Positions 51,101 to 64,000 of a stretch of DNA of 64,000 bases are shown here, one piece after another (position 1 is the stretch's first letter; every line of letters starts with the position of its first letter). The stretch comes from Channa striata (Eukaryota > Chordata > Actinopteri > Anabantiformes > Channidae): contig CM065172.1 in assembly GCA_033026295.1 (NCBI GenBank), positions 11,329,665 through 11,393,664 on the forward strand, in the 5' to 3' direction. A model generated the notes under the pieces. That model ran no database searches. It was not told the origin of the DNA and saw nothing but the letters and a program-made list of their open reading frames with translations. Both the position numbers and the translations under genes were made by a program.

Positions 51101-52647
51101 GTGGCTTCTGAAACCAAGCATACAGTACAGTATGCGTGGAATGCTTATTCTCAGACAAGCCTCTAAAAATGAGATTCAATATGTCATGAACTGTAGAATA
51201 AAAGCTCACATAAGCAAACTTGGTAGCCAAACTCAAGAGGTTCAAATAGATGACTTATTATTATTTTTTATGTAAATTAAATTTTATCCTTCTAAGATGT
51301 CTTATCACTAAGGCAACATCCTTTCTGGAACGTATGCTGAAGACGCTATAGCTAAAATACAAAACGAGGACTTATTATTTACAGTTTGTGAACAAATTTA
51401 CACCTCTGCCTTATTAACATTCACCGCATTATGCATAAGAAGTCACTGCTCATGACAAAACATGACAGAAGAAAAAATATGTTTCAGTTGAGAAAACTGG
51501 CCCAGCAACTTGTTCTTGTTAAGAAAACAGACAATTTATATGCAGGAAGACAGAATGTTTTCAAGAACACAAAACAGGACAGACAGGTTAAACTATTATT
51601 TACCAAAGAGAGATGTAATTATTCTAATAAAAGTGTTCAACACCAACAGTCGGTACATTCCAGTGATACACAGTCAAAACTAATAGCACAATTGTGCACG
51701 CAGAGGGAAAATGAGTACTGCTCTTCTATGGGGGTGTGTATGACAGAAATAAAGAGAAAACGATTTCAATCTGTTTCTTTCCCAAGAAAAACAATATAAG
51801 TGTAAAGCAGTGAAAAGTGGTGTGTTTATGACCCCAGGCGTAACAAAGTCATATGACCTCGATGACCCCACTGCGGTAGTAAATGGTGACAACTAATGGT
51901 AACAAGAAACAACCACCACCTAGCATCAGCTTACAAGGAGGATATGTGTCCAAAGAAAAGGTGATGTGAAACAAAACGGAGTATAAATGTGTTTTACTTT
52001 AATCTTTCTCACCACCAGAGGAAGTGCTTTAGCACCGACTGACTCAGGCTTTGAACTGCTTGCGCTATTGTGAGGTAAAGCAGGTTTATTACGCAGCTGA
52101 CAGTATGGTGGTGCAGCAACATTTATGAAGGTGAACAATAGTCACTTAACAGCTGCACCAACATCATGTAAAGGAGACTACAGATTTCTCAGTCATCAAA
52201 AGGACATGGACTATCTGTTTATGAGTTGTTTAAAAACACCAAAAATCTGTTAATTTTGTGTTAATATTTCAAGATTGTGTGTCGGGAATATTTTAGAATA
52301 ATCAGCAGACAAAGTTTTCATACTCCCAATAACTCTGCCCAAGTGCAGGCAGACACCTTGAACAGCTGGAGAAGAACCAACCACATAATTAGACCCAACA
52401 CAGATATTTCCATGACACTGTGTGTTTTCATGTTAAGGGAGCGCAGCAAACAGGGTTATGCTACCAGATTAGTTTGAGAAGTTTTTATGGGCGATCTGCT
52501 ATCGTCAAACTGGTGAGGATAGAGTGCCTGAAAATTATTTCTTTAATAGTTTTTCATTTTAAATTTAATTTAAAACCTCTCTGTACTCTGTATTCCTAAT
52601 TGTTTTATACACACCTAAAATGGAAAAGGTAATCAAAGTGAAATAAC
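48111..52647. other. Intergenic, nothing certain
   Basis: About 4.5 kb. Two open frames over 120 codons lie close together on opposite strands (50871-51245 minus, 51431-51799 plus). Neither has a recognisable domain or signal peptide, and both lie in AT-rich DNA. An A run sits at about 49251-49261. Confidence 0.55.
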
Positions 52648-52664
52648 TTTTTTTTTTTTTTTTT
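52648..52664. repeat. Run of 17 T
   Basis: Seventeen consecutive T on the plus strand. It could be the A-tail of a minus-strand retroposed copy, but no retroposon body was recognised next to it. Confidence 0.9.
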
Positions 52665-55600
52665 ACTTGGTCTAGGTCTCAAAAGCCACAAGAATTTGAG
52701 AGAAAACAAAATGCCTGTCAGGGCGAGCATACAAGAGGCGAAAGGGGAATCTGGCATGGTCTAAGCAAAGTCATAAAAATATTTTCCCTTTTATTTAATG
52801 TCATCCATAATTCATTGCCAGGAAAAGCTAATCAATAGCACCTTAATGAAAACTTGAGCCATATTTTATTTTGCCACAGAGAAGTCCCGGATCAGCATTT
52901 GTTGCCTTGTTATATGCTGGTTTTCACCCTTGGGCTGTTTGACAGATGTGCATCACATTTGCAGATATCTTAAATATTTGCTCTGTTCAACCACATTTGC
53001 TTTATCAAAACACCACATAGCATGGGGGAAATTTCTGATGTTAAGACCAATAAAGATTCAAAAGAAGAAATGTCAGAACTATTACATATTTATGTTTTAT
53101 CCCAGCTACGTAGAAAATTGTAGCATACATAATAAATAAATGAAAACAACTAAATATGTACCTAAATATTGACATATTTTTGATATTTACTAAAAGTATC
53201 AAAATATTATGCATTCTAAAAGAGTTTCTGTTCATATCAATAACTACAGGTGTATTAGATTGTAACTTAACAGTTTATTTAATGGATAATTTAAAAATGT
53301 CTCATTTCTGGCTGATTACTTTAAAAATGTGTTTCGTTTTAATTTGTTCTTTTAGCCATTGTTGGTAATTGTGTTGGTAAACACAGATTCTAATGTTGCA
53401 TTTAGCTGTTTGTGGCTGGTGTATGCTTTTTATTATTTTACATTTAGAGCCATACCAACAAACTACTTTCAATGCTGGCTCCCACTATTACATCTCAAGT
53501 ATAACTTAATTATTTTCCAACTAAAAGGATCTGTTAAGGTTTGGTGATTGTAAGGCTCATATCACATAAGAATAATAATAATCCCAATTTACTTTGCAAA
53601 AAGCAACATAAATATTTCTACAGTGCAGAACATCAAGAGCCATCCTGTGCAACAGAAGATCCCTTCATGTCCGCTCTTCCTATTATTGTGCAGCAGAACT
53701 CACCAAGCGTTGGCTTGTTCACCCACAAACAGAGAACATGAGGTAGGTTTTCGAGAATCATGGGATAGGTTCATTTTACCATATGGAGCATGTGTTCCAC
53801 TAGTAATTCATTGTTACTGAACTGTTTTAAATACCACTGTTAACGCACGCTCTACTGTTTATTAGATGCAGTTCAGTGCACTTGATAGATAAGGTAATGT
53901 ATTTTTCGTATTTGTCTAACATATCTGTCACATATAATCAAATCAGACTAGCATTTAAGCAGGAAGGTGTAAAAAGTGGTAACGGAGAGCTTCTTGCAGA
54001 CTGACTGCTGTGACACAATGCTAATCGTTTCCACTGATCCCTGTCAACATACAATATGCTCGAGTTCCAGTCAACTATCTATGAACTTAGACTACAATTA
54101 CAAGGGAAAAGGTCATTTTTCATGCTCTGAAAGGCATCCTAATGAACTGGTTGCCACCTACTTAACACTAATCTCCAGTCCACTAAAACAGTCTTTCTGT
54201 ATCCACTGACAGCTTGCTTCACCTTGCCTGCGAACAGGATGAGATGTTTTTGTTTTGCCATTTGTGTCAGGGGCAATGACTGCAAACCCGAAGGAAACTT
54301 GTTTAATGCCTGCATTCAGAGTAAACAGTTATTCATCAAAAAAATAATAATGTCTCAAAGGTCAGGCCATAAAAAACAATATCTGCCCTCTTTCCATTGC
54401 CTAGCACATTAGTTACCGTTTATGCCATGCAGAGCGTTTTGATGTCACAGGGGCTGGGTAAAAAAAAAAAAAAGGAAAAAATACATATACTTGCAAGAAT
54501 GTAAGAGAATGGAGGAGTAGTTTATGACTTAAGAATGAAGTAATTTTTCTCACTCTCAAATCCACATGCTAATATTTTGGAAAAGGATCATCATTTTGAT
54601 TATAGGATTATACCAGACTGACGTTTTGGTATCACACGTGTATACAGAGCTGTCCAGTGGCTACACGTAGTTTGCCTGTATTTGCATTGTCAGCCGAAGG
54701 TGAGAGGGTGGAGACCTGCCAAGAGTAAGGCTCTGGGCCAACGCCATGACAGCTGACAACTCAGGCAGGCCGCGTGCACAGTGCTGCACTTCTAACAGCC
54801 AAGATCCCAGATCAAGTAAATCCTAATCAGAGAGTTAATTTGGCTCTAATGTGAAAATTCATATTTCTACTGTGAGTGTTTCATGTTCAAAAGGGAGCAC
54901 ATGTCATTTGGCATGCCTTCATAAAACACTAGAGCTTCCATCAGTCACCGATTATTGCAATGAGGAATTAAAATCCCTAAACACAAAGGAACCAGCACCA
55001 CATTGCTTTAGCTGTCAGAATTAACTAGTGAAAGTGACCGTAGCCTATACATGCTTAAGGAGGAGGAATCATATTCAATTAGTTAGATAGAAATATTCTA
55101 TCAGACATGCATTCATTGCTGATTAATAAAGACACGGACAAGCATATTCCATTTTATCAGAACCCAAGTATGTTCTCACATTCACCATAAACACAGTATC
55201 TGGTCACTTACAGTCAACATTCTAGATTATCTGAGTTAACCAACATTGATTACCACGTACTGTTAAGCTACAGCCAAACTACAGAGGGGCCCATCTACGT
55301 AGTTTGTCGCTGAAGACTAGCCGAGGGTGGGGATACTGAACTGTTCTTCTCCCCCCTTATGGCACACTGTGTTTATGCCAATCCCTCAGGCCATTTGTTT
55401 GCAGCACTTCCTTACCCCACAGCACCATGCATAATGCAAGAATGAAAATGTTAACAGTGGCAAATAAAATCGGCAAGGTGCCCCCACAAATCAGGGCAGT
55501 TTAGGAGCACATTTAATCATCCATGCATTGGGGACAACGCATAGCAATTAATTGTGGCATTTCAAAGAAGATCAAGACCCCATTTTTCCAGGGCCCTTCA

Positions 55601-56329
55601 AGCTTCTTGCTCAGTTGCCCCATACACTGCAAACCACTGGCAGCAGCCTCCACAAATCTCTTCTACACATTTTGGCCCAATTTGGTTTTTTATGCTTGAG
55701 AAGAAAATTATTGTAGAGAGTTACACAGAATTGCATCAACGCAGCTCACCCAGCACAAGAAATAACCAAAAGCAGGCATTGTTTGAAGAGCGTCTCCCAT
55801 GTATACACACAAGAAGTAATCCAGTCTAGATCTCGCACTTCTCCAGTATGCTCCAAGACAAACAAGTTACAGCACCATATGGTGGTGTCAGGAAAATAAA
55901 TAATTTATTAAAAATTCAGGTGCGGGATGCTGATGAGCAACCACAGAAATACCAATACTCGCATCCTCATATTTAACCCTTCTAATAAGAAAATCTCAGC
56001 GGGGGGGATGACCACAATTTCAGGCTTTAACTGGATTGAGAACTACTTTGGAATTTCAAAGACTGGGACTGGCAAATGTCTCTGGATGTAAGGACAGCAT
56101 TTCATGCAGATACAATCTGCAGTGCCTTTCAGCACTTCCTGAACACGAGACAGTCTAATCTAATAAACTGGGGGGGCAGAATCTGCAAAGGCTTTTAGCC
56201 CAGTGCCAGCGTGCCTTCTCTCACATCTGACTGCAGTCAAAAATCCACTTGTTATTTTTATTTCCACTGTATTTTCCCCGAGGTGTACCGTGTGTGGCTT
56301 GAGTCATCATTGTTCAAGTCTTTAGAGTT
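52665..56329. other. Intergenic; A run and small palindrome
   Basis: No gene. A 14-base A run is at 54460-54473. A perfect 12-bp palindrome CACCATATGGTG is at 55873-55884. Open frames are under 92 codons with no recognisable family. Confidence 0.6.
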
Positions 56330-56362
56330 AAAAAAAAAAACCCACACACACACACACACACA
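56330..56362. repeat. A11 run followed by (CA)10
   Basis: Eleven A (56330-56340), CC, then ten CA units (56343-56362), with degenerate CA sequence continuing to about 56374. Confidence 0.95.
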
Positions 56363-57900
56363 TAGACACACAGACAAGCTGGTGGCAAGGTTATAGTCAG
56401 TCAGACAAGGGGGCACTCGTATTCTGCCAACCCCAGGGAAAACTCACAGGGGGCTCTAGAAAGAGAGAACAGAGATGTGCCATGTTGCTGACATGGCAGC
56501 CGTCACGTCACACCAACTTTTAAGAGTGATGTGCACAGACAGCTCAGAGATTGTAGAATACTGTGGTGGCTTCTAACCAAAGGAGTGATAGATTTGTAGA
56601 TTATGTCACATATTCCTTCGTTATACCTAAATGGCTGCATGTATCTCATTCCTTTATAGTGCAGGAAGACAACACACAATGTCACACACATACACACTAC
56701 ACAAATTAAATCACAAAGTCCGTAAAAATGGCTTCTTTGATTTGGTCTTTGAACTTAGGGACAGTGAACTACATAATAAAACCACTGAGGTAAATGCATA
56801 GTCAGCATTTTCACTACAACAGTGTCTTCAATAAGTGTTGTGTCTTGTAATTTTGTGGCAAATTGTGTTGTTTAATTCAAAAAGTGAGTTAATTACAATG
56901 AAGAAAATAAATCTTAACTTTATCATAAACGAAGAACAATCAAGTTGACTTCTGAATTCAAAAATGGTGTGTCGTTGTCAAAGGAATGTGTGAATTGCCA
57001 AAACAGCACCTTCTCTTTGTAGTTTTACTTTGCAATTAAAGACACTTGAGATTTCCATCCTGTTATTTAGGTTTTTGCACAGCAGTGCAGTTTATTCATT
57101 TTATACATTCATACTTTGACATCCAGTGATGGATAACATTTGCTTCAACACAGACTATTCAGCTTTTACTTTTGAACCATGGTTAGTCAAATACAGCAGA
57201 AAATATTAACACACGAAATAACCAAATTAACAAAGGTTTAAGCTTGTACATTTATCAAATCACATCTGTGCAACAACTAATAAAGTAGCCAGTGATATCA
57301 TAAATTGTGAAAGTGTAAAAGGGTATGAAGCACTTTATAACTTTAAAATGCTGTTGCCATATATCGCTCTGTCGTTCAAGGACCACACGAACAACAATAT
57401 CAGCTGCTAATATTTTCATGACTTGTGAAATTGCAGGCTTTTAACATGGTGCTTCTCTCTTTAATGTGCACATCAGTACAAAGCAACTAACAGAATAAGC
57501 AAAACAAAAAAAAAAAGATGGCCTGAGTTGCTCCACCACATGCATGATAAATCACTGCCACTTTTATAGCCTCTAATAAGTTGATGCAAAGCCATTTTTC
57601 TTCCTACCCATCGTTCAAACATTTAGGGCATATTTACAAGGAACTTGTTAAAATATTTAATAATATTTAGTGGCAATTTCGGAGCAGCCTGTCAAGGTGA
57701 AATTTATTGCCTTTAAGTGTTTAAAAAAGACGATGACATGAATAACAAACTGTCAAAATTTCCTAATTTGCATAGACAGGCCATAACTCCTACTACCTTG
57801 CATTAAAAAAAGAGGTTTTTAACAAAACGAGTCATAAAAGAAGCATTCAAAGTGAGTGATGGCAAAGACTCCTCTACAAAGTCGCACCACAGAGACAGCT
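56363..57900. other. Intergenic, nothing recognised
   Basis: AT-rich DNA with no open frame above 64 codons, no repeat family and no clear motif cluster. Confidence 0.65.
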
Positions 57901-58600
57901 TCCCCCCACTACAGATGCTTCCGAGATCAAGTCGGCCAATAAAAGGACATATATCCTGCTGCATTGACTTATTTATCCTGTGTGGATGAGCTCAAGATGG
58001 AACATCTCCTATAGGCAAGCTTAATTAATTGTGATAAAAGGGCTAATTCAGAGGCTGCACAAGAAAAGTGAGCCAAACAATAATATTCCCCACAAATCAT
58101 CTCTGCCCGTCAAATATTTCCTCCATAACTTTCTAATTCAAAGTCCTTCGGACGTGAGGCTTTTGTTAAAGAACCTAATGGAGTCAAACAACCTCCCACG
58201 TATCTCTGCCATTCTGTCTGCACTCCTGACTAAAATCATCAGATGCATCTGCAGCCGCTCGACGATAAACTCTTTTGTCCTTTGTTTGACTCAACACGAT
58301 GGTGGCCATGTTCGATACCACTTCTTGCACATTCAAAGTTTTCATGATAGGACTCAATGACCTGGGCCTGCCCTAGCTGTCCCAGTCAGAAAAGGGCCCC
58401 AGTTGACACTGATTGCAAGGCTATGAGTAGTCTCTCCCCTGTGCCCTCTCAGTGCAACTCTAATTAATAGCCAATTCATCTTCTCTGATCTGAGCCAGCA
58501 CATGGAGTAATATATCGTTAGTTTGGCAAGCGAGCTATTAAAGTGTAATAACCAAGTACCAGCACTCGATTTGGAAGAGTAGCACATACTTAACCATGAA
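57901..58600. promoter_or_regulatory. Candidate regulatory block
   Basis: Repeat-free sequence of more even composition than its flanks. It contains CCAATAAAA, a posterior-HOX-type site (about 57935-57943), TTAATTAATTGTGATAAAA with homeodomain and GATA cores (about 58020-58038), and CTAATTAATAGCC near 58458. The 109-codon plus-strand frame at 58031-58360 has no recognisable domain. The call rests on texture and motifs only. Confidence 0.25.
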
Positions 58601-61600
58601 GTGGAAACAATTAATTTATTGGAGGACCTCCTGTAACCAATCGTTTACTAGCATTCACACTGTGATGCGAAAGCCATCTTCTGTTGTGTGTGGCACAAGT
58701 CATTGACATATTTTGGGCTCAGAGCCTGAAACCTCATGCACTATGACCAGTTATGTAAGCCTCATCTAAGCATCACTGTCAAACTTGCTATACTGCCTGC
58801 ATAAAAAAAATTAACAAACAGAATTCAATGTAAAAAGTTAATTTCCGAACACTTGCTACATATTTCTTCATATCTGGATGATCACACTGAAACAAATTGA
58901 TTGCATTTACATACTGCACTTCAGTAACCAGGTTACTCCCAAGTCTGTGAGGGTCCATGTCGACCATGTGCACCCCACAAGTGAAGGTCCATGTGGACTT
59001 TTGGCACTAGTGCCAGGACTTCTTTCGTGCCAAGTAAACTTTACATTTATTTCGTTTTTATTTCATTTCATTCTTTATTTTAGCATCCTTGATGCCTCTT
59101 ATATGTAACAGTAATAAATATATATTTGTATATAACAAATATATATGTAACAAGTACAAACTGACATACATAGAGAGACATCTATTTGTGGTTCATCATT
59201 GGCTGAAAATAACTGACTTCTCAGTGCATCCCCCCCCTGTATCATACACTCCACCAAATATAATCAGTTTTGTGTCCGCTATCTTTGACAATTAAGGTAC
59301 TTTGCAGAACAACCCACTGTGTATACTTCCTCGATCACGCACCTTAAAACAGTAAAGCCTCCCTTAGAACTTTTATAATTGCAGGAAATCAATGAAAATG
59401 CATGACTCACTCTTGTGCTCCTGGTCTTCCTAAAAGAAAACCTTTAAAACCCATTATTCTTTTTTGCAAGAACTAATGACGTTTTTTGTCTCTTCAGCTT
59501 AACACACTAATTGACAGTTTTTTTGGAGGATAGCCCAGATGGAAAAATAAGTACCCCCTTAAAGACCCAACTCCCTTGCTCATTCCCCTAGCTTTAAGTC
59601 CCTTATTAATTAAACTTTCACCAAGTCAGGAATTTTTATTAAAAAGATAAAGTCTGCTGTACCGTAAAACAGAACTAGCGTATTGTCTCTGAAGCTAAAA
59701 TTTTATTTCTATAAATAAAAGAGACTTTTTAATACCATCATTTGCAGCAAAGGGACTGGGACCAAAATGATCCACACAGAGTAATTAGAGGGAGATTTTC
59801 ATCCCATCTACTTTAAAATTGGTCAGCTTTAACCAGTACCCTTTGCTCCAACTGAATAAATACTCTAAGACTGTTCATTTCAGCATCATGGGTTATTATT
59901 TACTGTATAGTGTGAAGACGCAGCATCATGATACTCAGGAGAGACTGAAGTGTAAATATGTGTTTTGTCACTGCTATGTGTCTAGCCATCTCAGACATCC
60001 TGGCAGACTGTTGTTCAAAGAGGAAATAAAGCTGCAGCCAAATATTGACTGCAGTTTATGATCAGTCATCCACTTGATCAATCAAATCCCTCTTGTGTCA
60101 TTAACTTTGCAACAATATTTGTCTATCAACACCATAAGTTAAGGATTGTGTTGCTCTAATTAGGATGCCTTCTAATTTTTGCTGTTTTGAACAAAACAAA
60201 ACTTATGCCTATTGTTGTTAAAAAAGCTCTAATCTTGCTGACATGGAGATTACCATATATTTATATTTGTTTTTATCTATATTTATATAAATAAAAATAG
60301 AAATAAAATTACACATTTAAAATACACTGCAGCTGTTTACATCTTTACAATGGTTATTCATAAACATATATTCATTTTAAAAGTGAAACTATTTAGCATT
60401 AAAAAGACAGGTAGAAGGGAATGAAAGATCATATCTGGTCATTAACAGCAACATAAAGAGTTAAACACATTTTTAAAGTGTAACTTTATAAAGTCAAAAA
60501 GGAATGACATGTTGATCATGTATAAACTCTGTTAAGAATTATGAAACATGTCCAGAAAACTGAAAAAAGAAAAAGAAGTTTGTGTTTTCAATTTTTTCCT
60601 GGTCTACTATACTGGCGAATACTTCACTAATGAATATCAAACACTGTAGAGTCCTCTCTAAATGTTTTCAGCTGCTGTCAACCACAAATCTCAAGAATAA
60701 ACAGGAATACTGCCTTAGGGAATCGCTGTGAAAGATCTCAAGGGGCTTTCTGTGGATGTGGATATGTGTAGAGAAGGTACAGGAGTTCAACGTTACATCT
60801 ACTGGTGTGATCTGTAGTGTGCAGGTCAAAACCATGGTTGTGTCAAGATGTTATGCTGCCAAGGTGAAGGCAATGCTTAAACCAAGAACTTCAGATACAT
60901 GCAGCGTTTAGGTGCCAGAAAAGCAATGAGGATCATTACGCCAGTTCCACCGTCACTGCTGTACTGCCAGCAAATCACAGCCAATTAAGAACCCTTTAAA
61001 CTCAAGCATCACTTCTTGGGCTGTCTATGTGGTTTTATGGCTATGAAGTGGTTCTAACGGCTATACTGGACTTGTGATAAATGTTTAAACTTTACAGAAA
61101 ATGTGGCCTGGGTAGGATTAGAGTTGAAAACTAAACAGATCATTCGATGCTTTCAGGGACACAGAAGATAAAAGAAGCTTGGGGAACTGCATTTATGATC
61201 CAATTCTATCATTTCATGAGAATCACACATTCTACTCATTCTGAGAGATAAACAATTCAGGCCTCTTTCCCCAATTTTTGTGTCAGTTTTCTGTTTTCTG
61301 CTAACGAGATGTCACTAATATGTACTGGAATGCTGTGTGAACAGACAATTTGATTGGCCACGGAGAACTTAATGATGTATACCAAATGTGGGGGGACAGC
61401 TTCTAAGCGCAGATTTTTGTAGACCAACATCGCTGTTGACAACATTTTCCACCCAGTTTGCCATTTCTGTCAGGCTGAAAATCTAAAATTAAGAGCAAAA
61501 TGTTTCCAAAGTACCGCAACCGTTAACAGATCATGTCTTATTAGCATTTTACCACAATTGGTCAGATTGTAAGGACACTTTGTGAAAAAAATGCCACTTA

Positions 61601-61800
61601 GCAAGAGGGAAATCATAATTAGAAGAAACACTGTATTCTGGCAGGCATGCATTTGCAGAAAACAAATCTGACTGTATACCTGAGTTCCTTTTAACTAATT
61701 AAAATAACATAAATCAAACATTTCATGTTGCCCATTTACATAAATGCATCCTCCAATTGTGATGTGAATTTCGTTGTATTGTTCCTCTGTGCACATAGCA
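58601..61800. other. Intergenic with AT hairpin
   Basis: AT-rich DNA without supported genes. A C run lies at about 59229-59236. The segment 60250-60310 is almost pure A/T. No repeat family was recognised. Confidence 0.6.
59118..59146. repeat. 11-bp perfect inverted repeat, 7-bp loop
   Basis: ATATATATTTG (59118-59128) pairs with CAAATATATAT (59136-59146). All but one base of each arm are A or T, so chance is a real explanation. Confidence 0.85.
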
Positions 61801-62450
61801 GCTTATTCAAGCTTAATTTGTGCCACTGTGTCTTCCTGTGAGCAGACCCCTGTCATCTTTAAACTGCTCCATTTAAAATGCAATTTGATTATCTGCCAAA
61901 TTGCTACCAAGTCTTTCCCTCTGCAGCTTGGGGATGGGGGGTAAAAATTTTAATTAGCATTTGTGCATAAAAGAGAGGTCTTTGTTGCATTTTGAACATG
62001 GCATCCCAGAATGACCACGACTTTCAAAGAGTCATCACCCAAACGATTTCAAACTAATAGATCCAAAGGGAGAGGAGCAGTTCTGGCACGGACGGATGGG
62101 GGGAATCACAGAGGTCTTCGGTGGCACTGAAAAAACCCACAGGACACGGCATGTTTAAATAATCCAAAACTTTTCTTTAATCATAGTTTAGAAAATTGGC
62201 TGGGACCTTCAGCAGGAGACAGCTGCTCTGCCCCATAGCCATTTAATGAGATTCACTGAGGGTTTCCCTTAAAATATTTACGCTGTCCCATGGCACAGCA
62301 ATATTGTCCTAGAATGAGGAGATAACAGCCAAGGAGGTGTGTTGAAGTTCTCCTAATCAATTTGCTAATTACTGGAGCAGCTATAGGAGAGGAGAGAGGA
62401 GTCCCTTCTGGCAAGCTGTATTCTAATAAACGCTGAAAAATTTATTTACT
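61801..62450. promoter_or_regulatory. Candidate regulatory block
   Basis: Repeat-free sequence with a TTTTAATTAGCA core (about 61949-61960), GATTATC-type words and several TTTAAA words, and no open frame. It resembles the 47.4 kb block in texture but with fewer recognised sites. Confidence 0.22.
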
Positions 62451-63842
62451 CTCTTAGCCAAAAGGAATTCTGAAGAGGGATTACAGCAGAGAGCTGATTG
62501 AGACAGAGCTGTGTTCTGGCTGAGGTCGAAGTCAAGGAGCAAGGAGAGGTCTCCAAACATAAAAAGATCTCTTAGGACCTGCACCTTTGCATCTGCTCTG
62601 GAAACCACGATGGTAGACTTACAAACTTGGCACAAAAAGACCTGACTGCTACAGCCACATATCAACAAATATTAATGAGACTTCTGGTTCTTGCATAGTA
62701 AATTATTATTGTGGGATTTATTGCATATGTATGCAGTACACTGTATAAGAAACTCCAAAAGAAAATATATATATATATAATAATATTTTTTTTTAATCGA
62801 AATGCTAGTATAAGAAAATAACTTTATTGTTTCATGTCATATAAGCTATGGAGTGGTATCCTGCTCAGAGTAGAGGGCAGGAGGACTCGACATTATGCCA
62901 GACGTTGTATTTGTGTGCCTGAAGCCACCCTTGTGCCCTGTGGCACAGGCTGACCCTTACTCCCAACCTCAGGGACTGAGGGTGGCCCTCGATCTGTCAT
63001 AGGACACAGTCCACATCTTCAAGGTTGGGGCAAAACCTGCCCCACCTCTTCAATGCCACACTATCTGTAATCAACCCTTTTCTCTCCTATAGCTGTAGCC
63101 AAACGCATGTTATGTGGATGAAGACAGGTCAAAGGTCAGCATAAACTAAGAGCTGGAAGGGCAATATTTTAAGCCAGTCACAAACCTCCATGAGCAGAAG
63201 TATAGTGAAGTACAGTGAAGTCTGGAGGAGATTAGACCGTTTGATACCAGGGCCTTTCAGTCACCAATATTATCTGCCACTACCTTTGGATCCGTTGCTC
63301 GAAAGAAAGGTATTTTATTTAGTCGAATTTCTTAAAAATATTGCCAAACTGAATTACATTTTAACCACACAATACTGACTTATTATTACAAAGCATCTAT
63401 CAAACCTTTAAAAATATTTTTTTGTATCAAAAAAGATTTTAAAATCTTTAAGAATTACGTGTTTCTGTTTTTTTTTACTCTGTGCAACACGTACTTCAGG
63501 ATACATTTGTGTTTTTGCCACAATGCAAAGCACAATCACAGAAAAAAAGGAAAAAACAAAACATGACCATATTAGTGTTTACAGCCTGTTTCCACGGCAC
63601 TCTGATCATTTCTGCAATAAACTTGTTTCCCTAACTCCAACAGTCCCTCTAGTGTAACTGAGCACATGGATCTGAGCACAATCCCACAGAGATTTGTGGC
63701 AAAAACAAAAACACAAAAAAACCTGTTGCTGTGACATTTTGTTCCCTCTCACCTCAACACACGCCAGTCACAATGGACCGGTGTGTATGAGAACTGTGTT
63801 GAGATCGCCATGGTGATGGCTCTTTGCCTCCCAGGGCTCCCT
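62451..63842. other. Intergenic; short (AT)n
   Basis: No supported gene. An (AT)7 run is at 62765-62779, followed by a T run. A GC-richer stretch at 62865-63060 contains a GTGCC-CTGT-GGCAC mini-hairpin. The 62-codon frame at 63190-63378 has a GT downstream that could serve as a splice donor, but no credible acceptor was seen. Confidence 0.55.
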
Positions 63843-63880
63843 GGAGGGGGTTGAAGAGTTGTTGGTGGGGAGGAGGGGGG
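63843..63880 (+). repeat. G-rich tract, possible G-quadruplex
   Basis: G runs of 5 (63846-63850), 4 (63867-63870) and 6 (63875-63880) with a GG between the last two could fold as a G-quadruplex on the plus strand. Confidence 0.6.
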
Positions 63881-64000
63881 CAGTAATGGAGTAGCTTGCC
63901 AACCAAGCCTCAACCAAAGCACAAAGCTCAATCAAATGTGCATGAGCAATGAGTTTTTACTGAAAGCATCTTCAGTGTGTAAGATAGCAATATTTTCAGT
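63881..64000. other. Intergenic to window end
   Basis: Nothing recognised. Confidence 0.6.

Noticed and set aside
50871..51799. Two frames over 120 codons on opposite strands
   Set aside because: Neither shows a domain or signal peptide; AT-rich composition explains them.
55873..55884. 12-bp palindrome CACCATATGGTG as a transposon target or terminus
   Set aside because: No matching flanking repeat or element body; short palindromes arise by chance.
56440..56460. CTCF-like site (ACTCACAGGGGGCTCTAG)
   Set aside because: The AGGGGGC core is present, but the required CCAC part is out of register, with three mismatches.
63190..63378. Possible exon with a downstream GT donor
   Set aside because: No polypyrimidine tract and AG acceptor upstream, and no protein resemblance.
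1..64000. CRISPR array, prophage, operon or bacterial origin
   Set aside because: No spaced direct repeats, no dense coding, and the repeats present are animal-type.

Overview
This window looks like vertebrate, most likely ray-finned (teleost) fish, non-coding chromosomal DNA. It is AT-rich (roughly 60% A+T by eye) and rich in simple repeats: (AAT)24, (GT)30, several CA/TG runs and many poly-A/T runs. It carries two decayed copies of an interspersed repeat typical of teleost genomes and one decayed Tc1/mariner element. I find no intact gene, no exon I can defend, no tRNA or rRNA, and no bacterial features such as operons, IS elements or CRISPR. The longest open frames (166 codons at 266-766 and 152 codons at 20485-20943) are about what chance gives in 64 kb of AT-rich DNA searched in six frames, and none resembles a protein family I know.

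Layout. 1-14 kb: intergenic DNA with hairpin-forming inverted repeats at 1265-1300 and 4670-4706 and a (TC)n tract at 3141-3160. 14.0-14.3 kb: a probable DNA-transposon fragment. 16.9 kb: a perfect PBX/MEIS-type motif. 21.7-24.5 kb: two copies of one teleost repeat in opposite orientation, 2.1 kb apart. 25.9 kb: a near-consensus nuclear-receptor DR1 site next to homeodomain sites. 28.2 kb: (AAT)24. 31.8-32.1 kb: two complete RFX X-box motifs 101 bp apart in an AT-rich, non-repetitive block, followed by a polypyrimidine tract, (GT)30 and a G-rich tract. 38.6-38.9 kb: an internally deleted Tc1 relic with a readable transposase C-terminus. 39.1-39.4 kb: an isolated GC-rich (57%) patch. 40.67-40.84 kb: a dense TAAT/ATTA cluster. 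47.4-48.1 kb: a long repeat-free block with AP-1, TCF/LEF, octamer and homeodomain motifs. The rest is unremarkable.

Interpretation. Genes do not work together here because none is visible. The best reading is a gene desert or a very long intron, possibly holding long-range developmental enhancers. Calling any block a conserved non-coding element is inference from motif density and lack of repeats; only alignment to other fish and tetrapods can show it. The strongest candidates are 31.80-32.06 kb, 40.67-40.84 kb and 47.43-48.11 kb. I saw no evidence of a new biological system.
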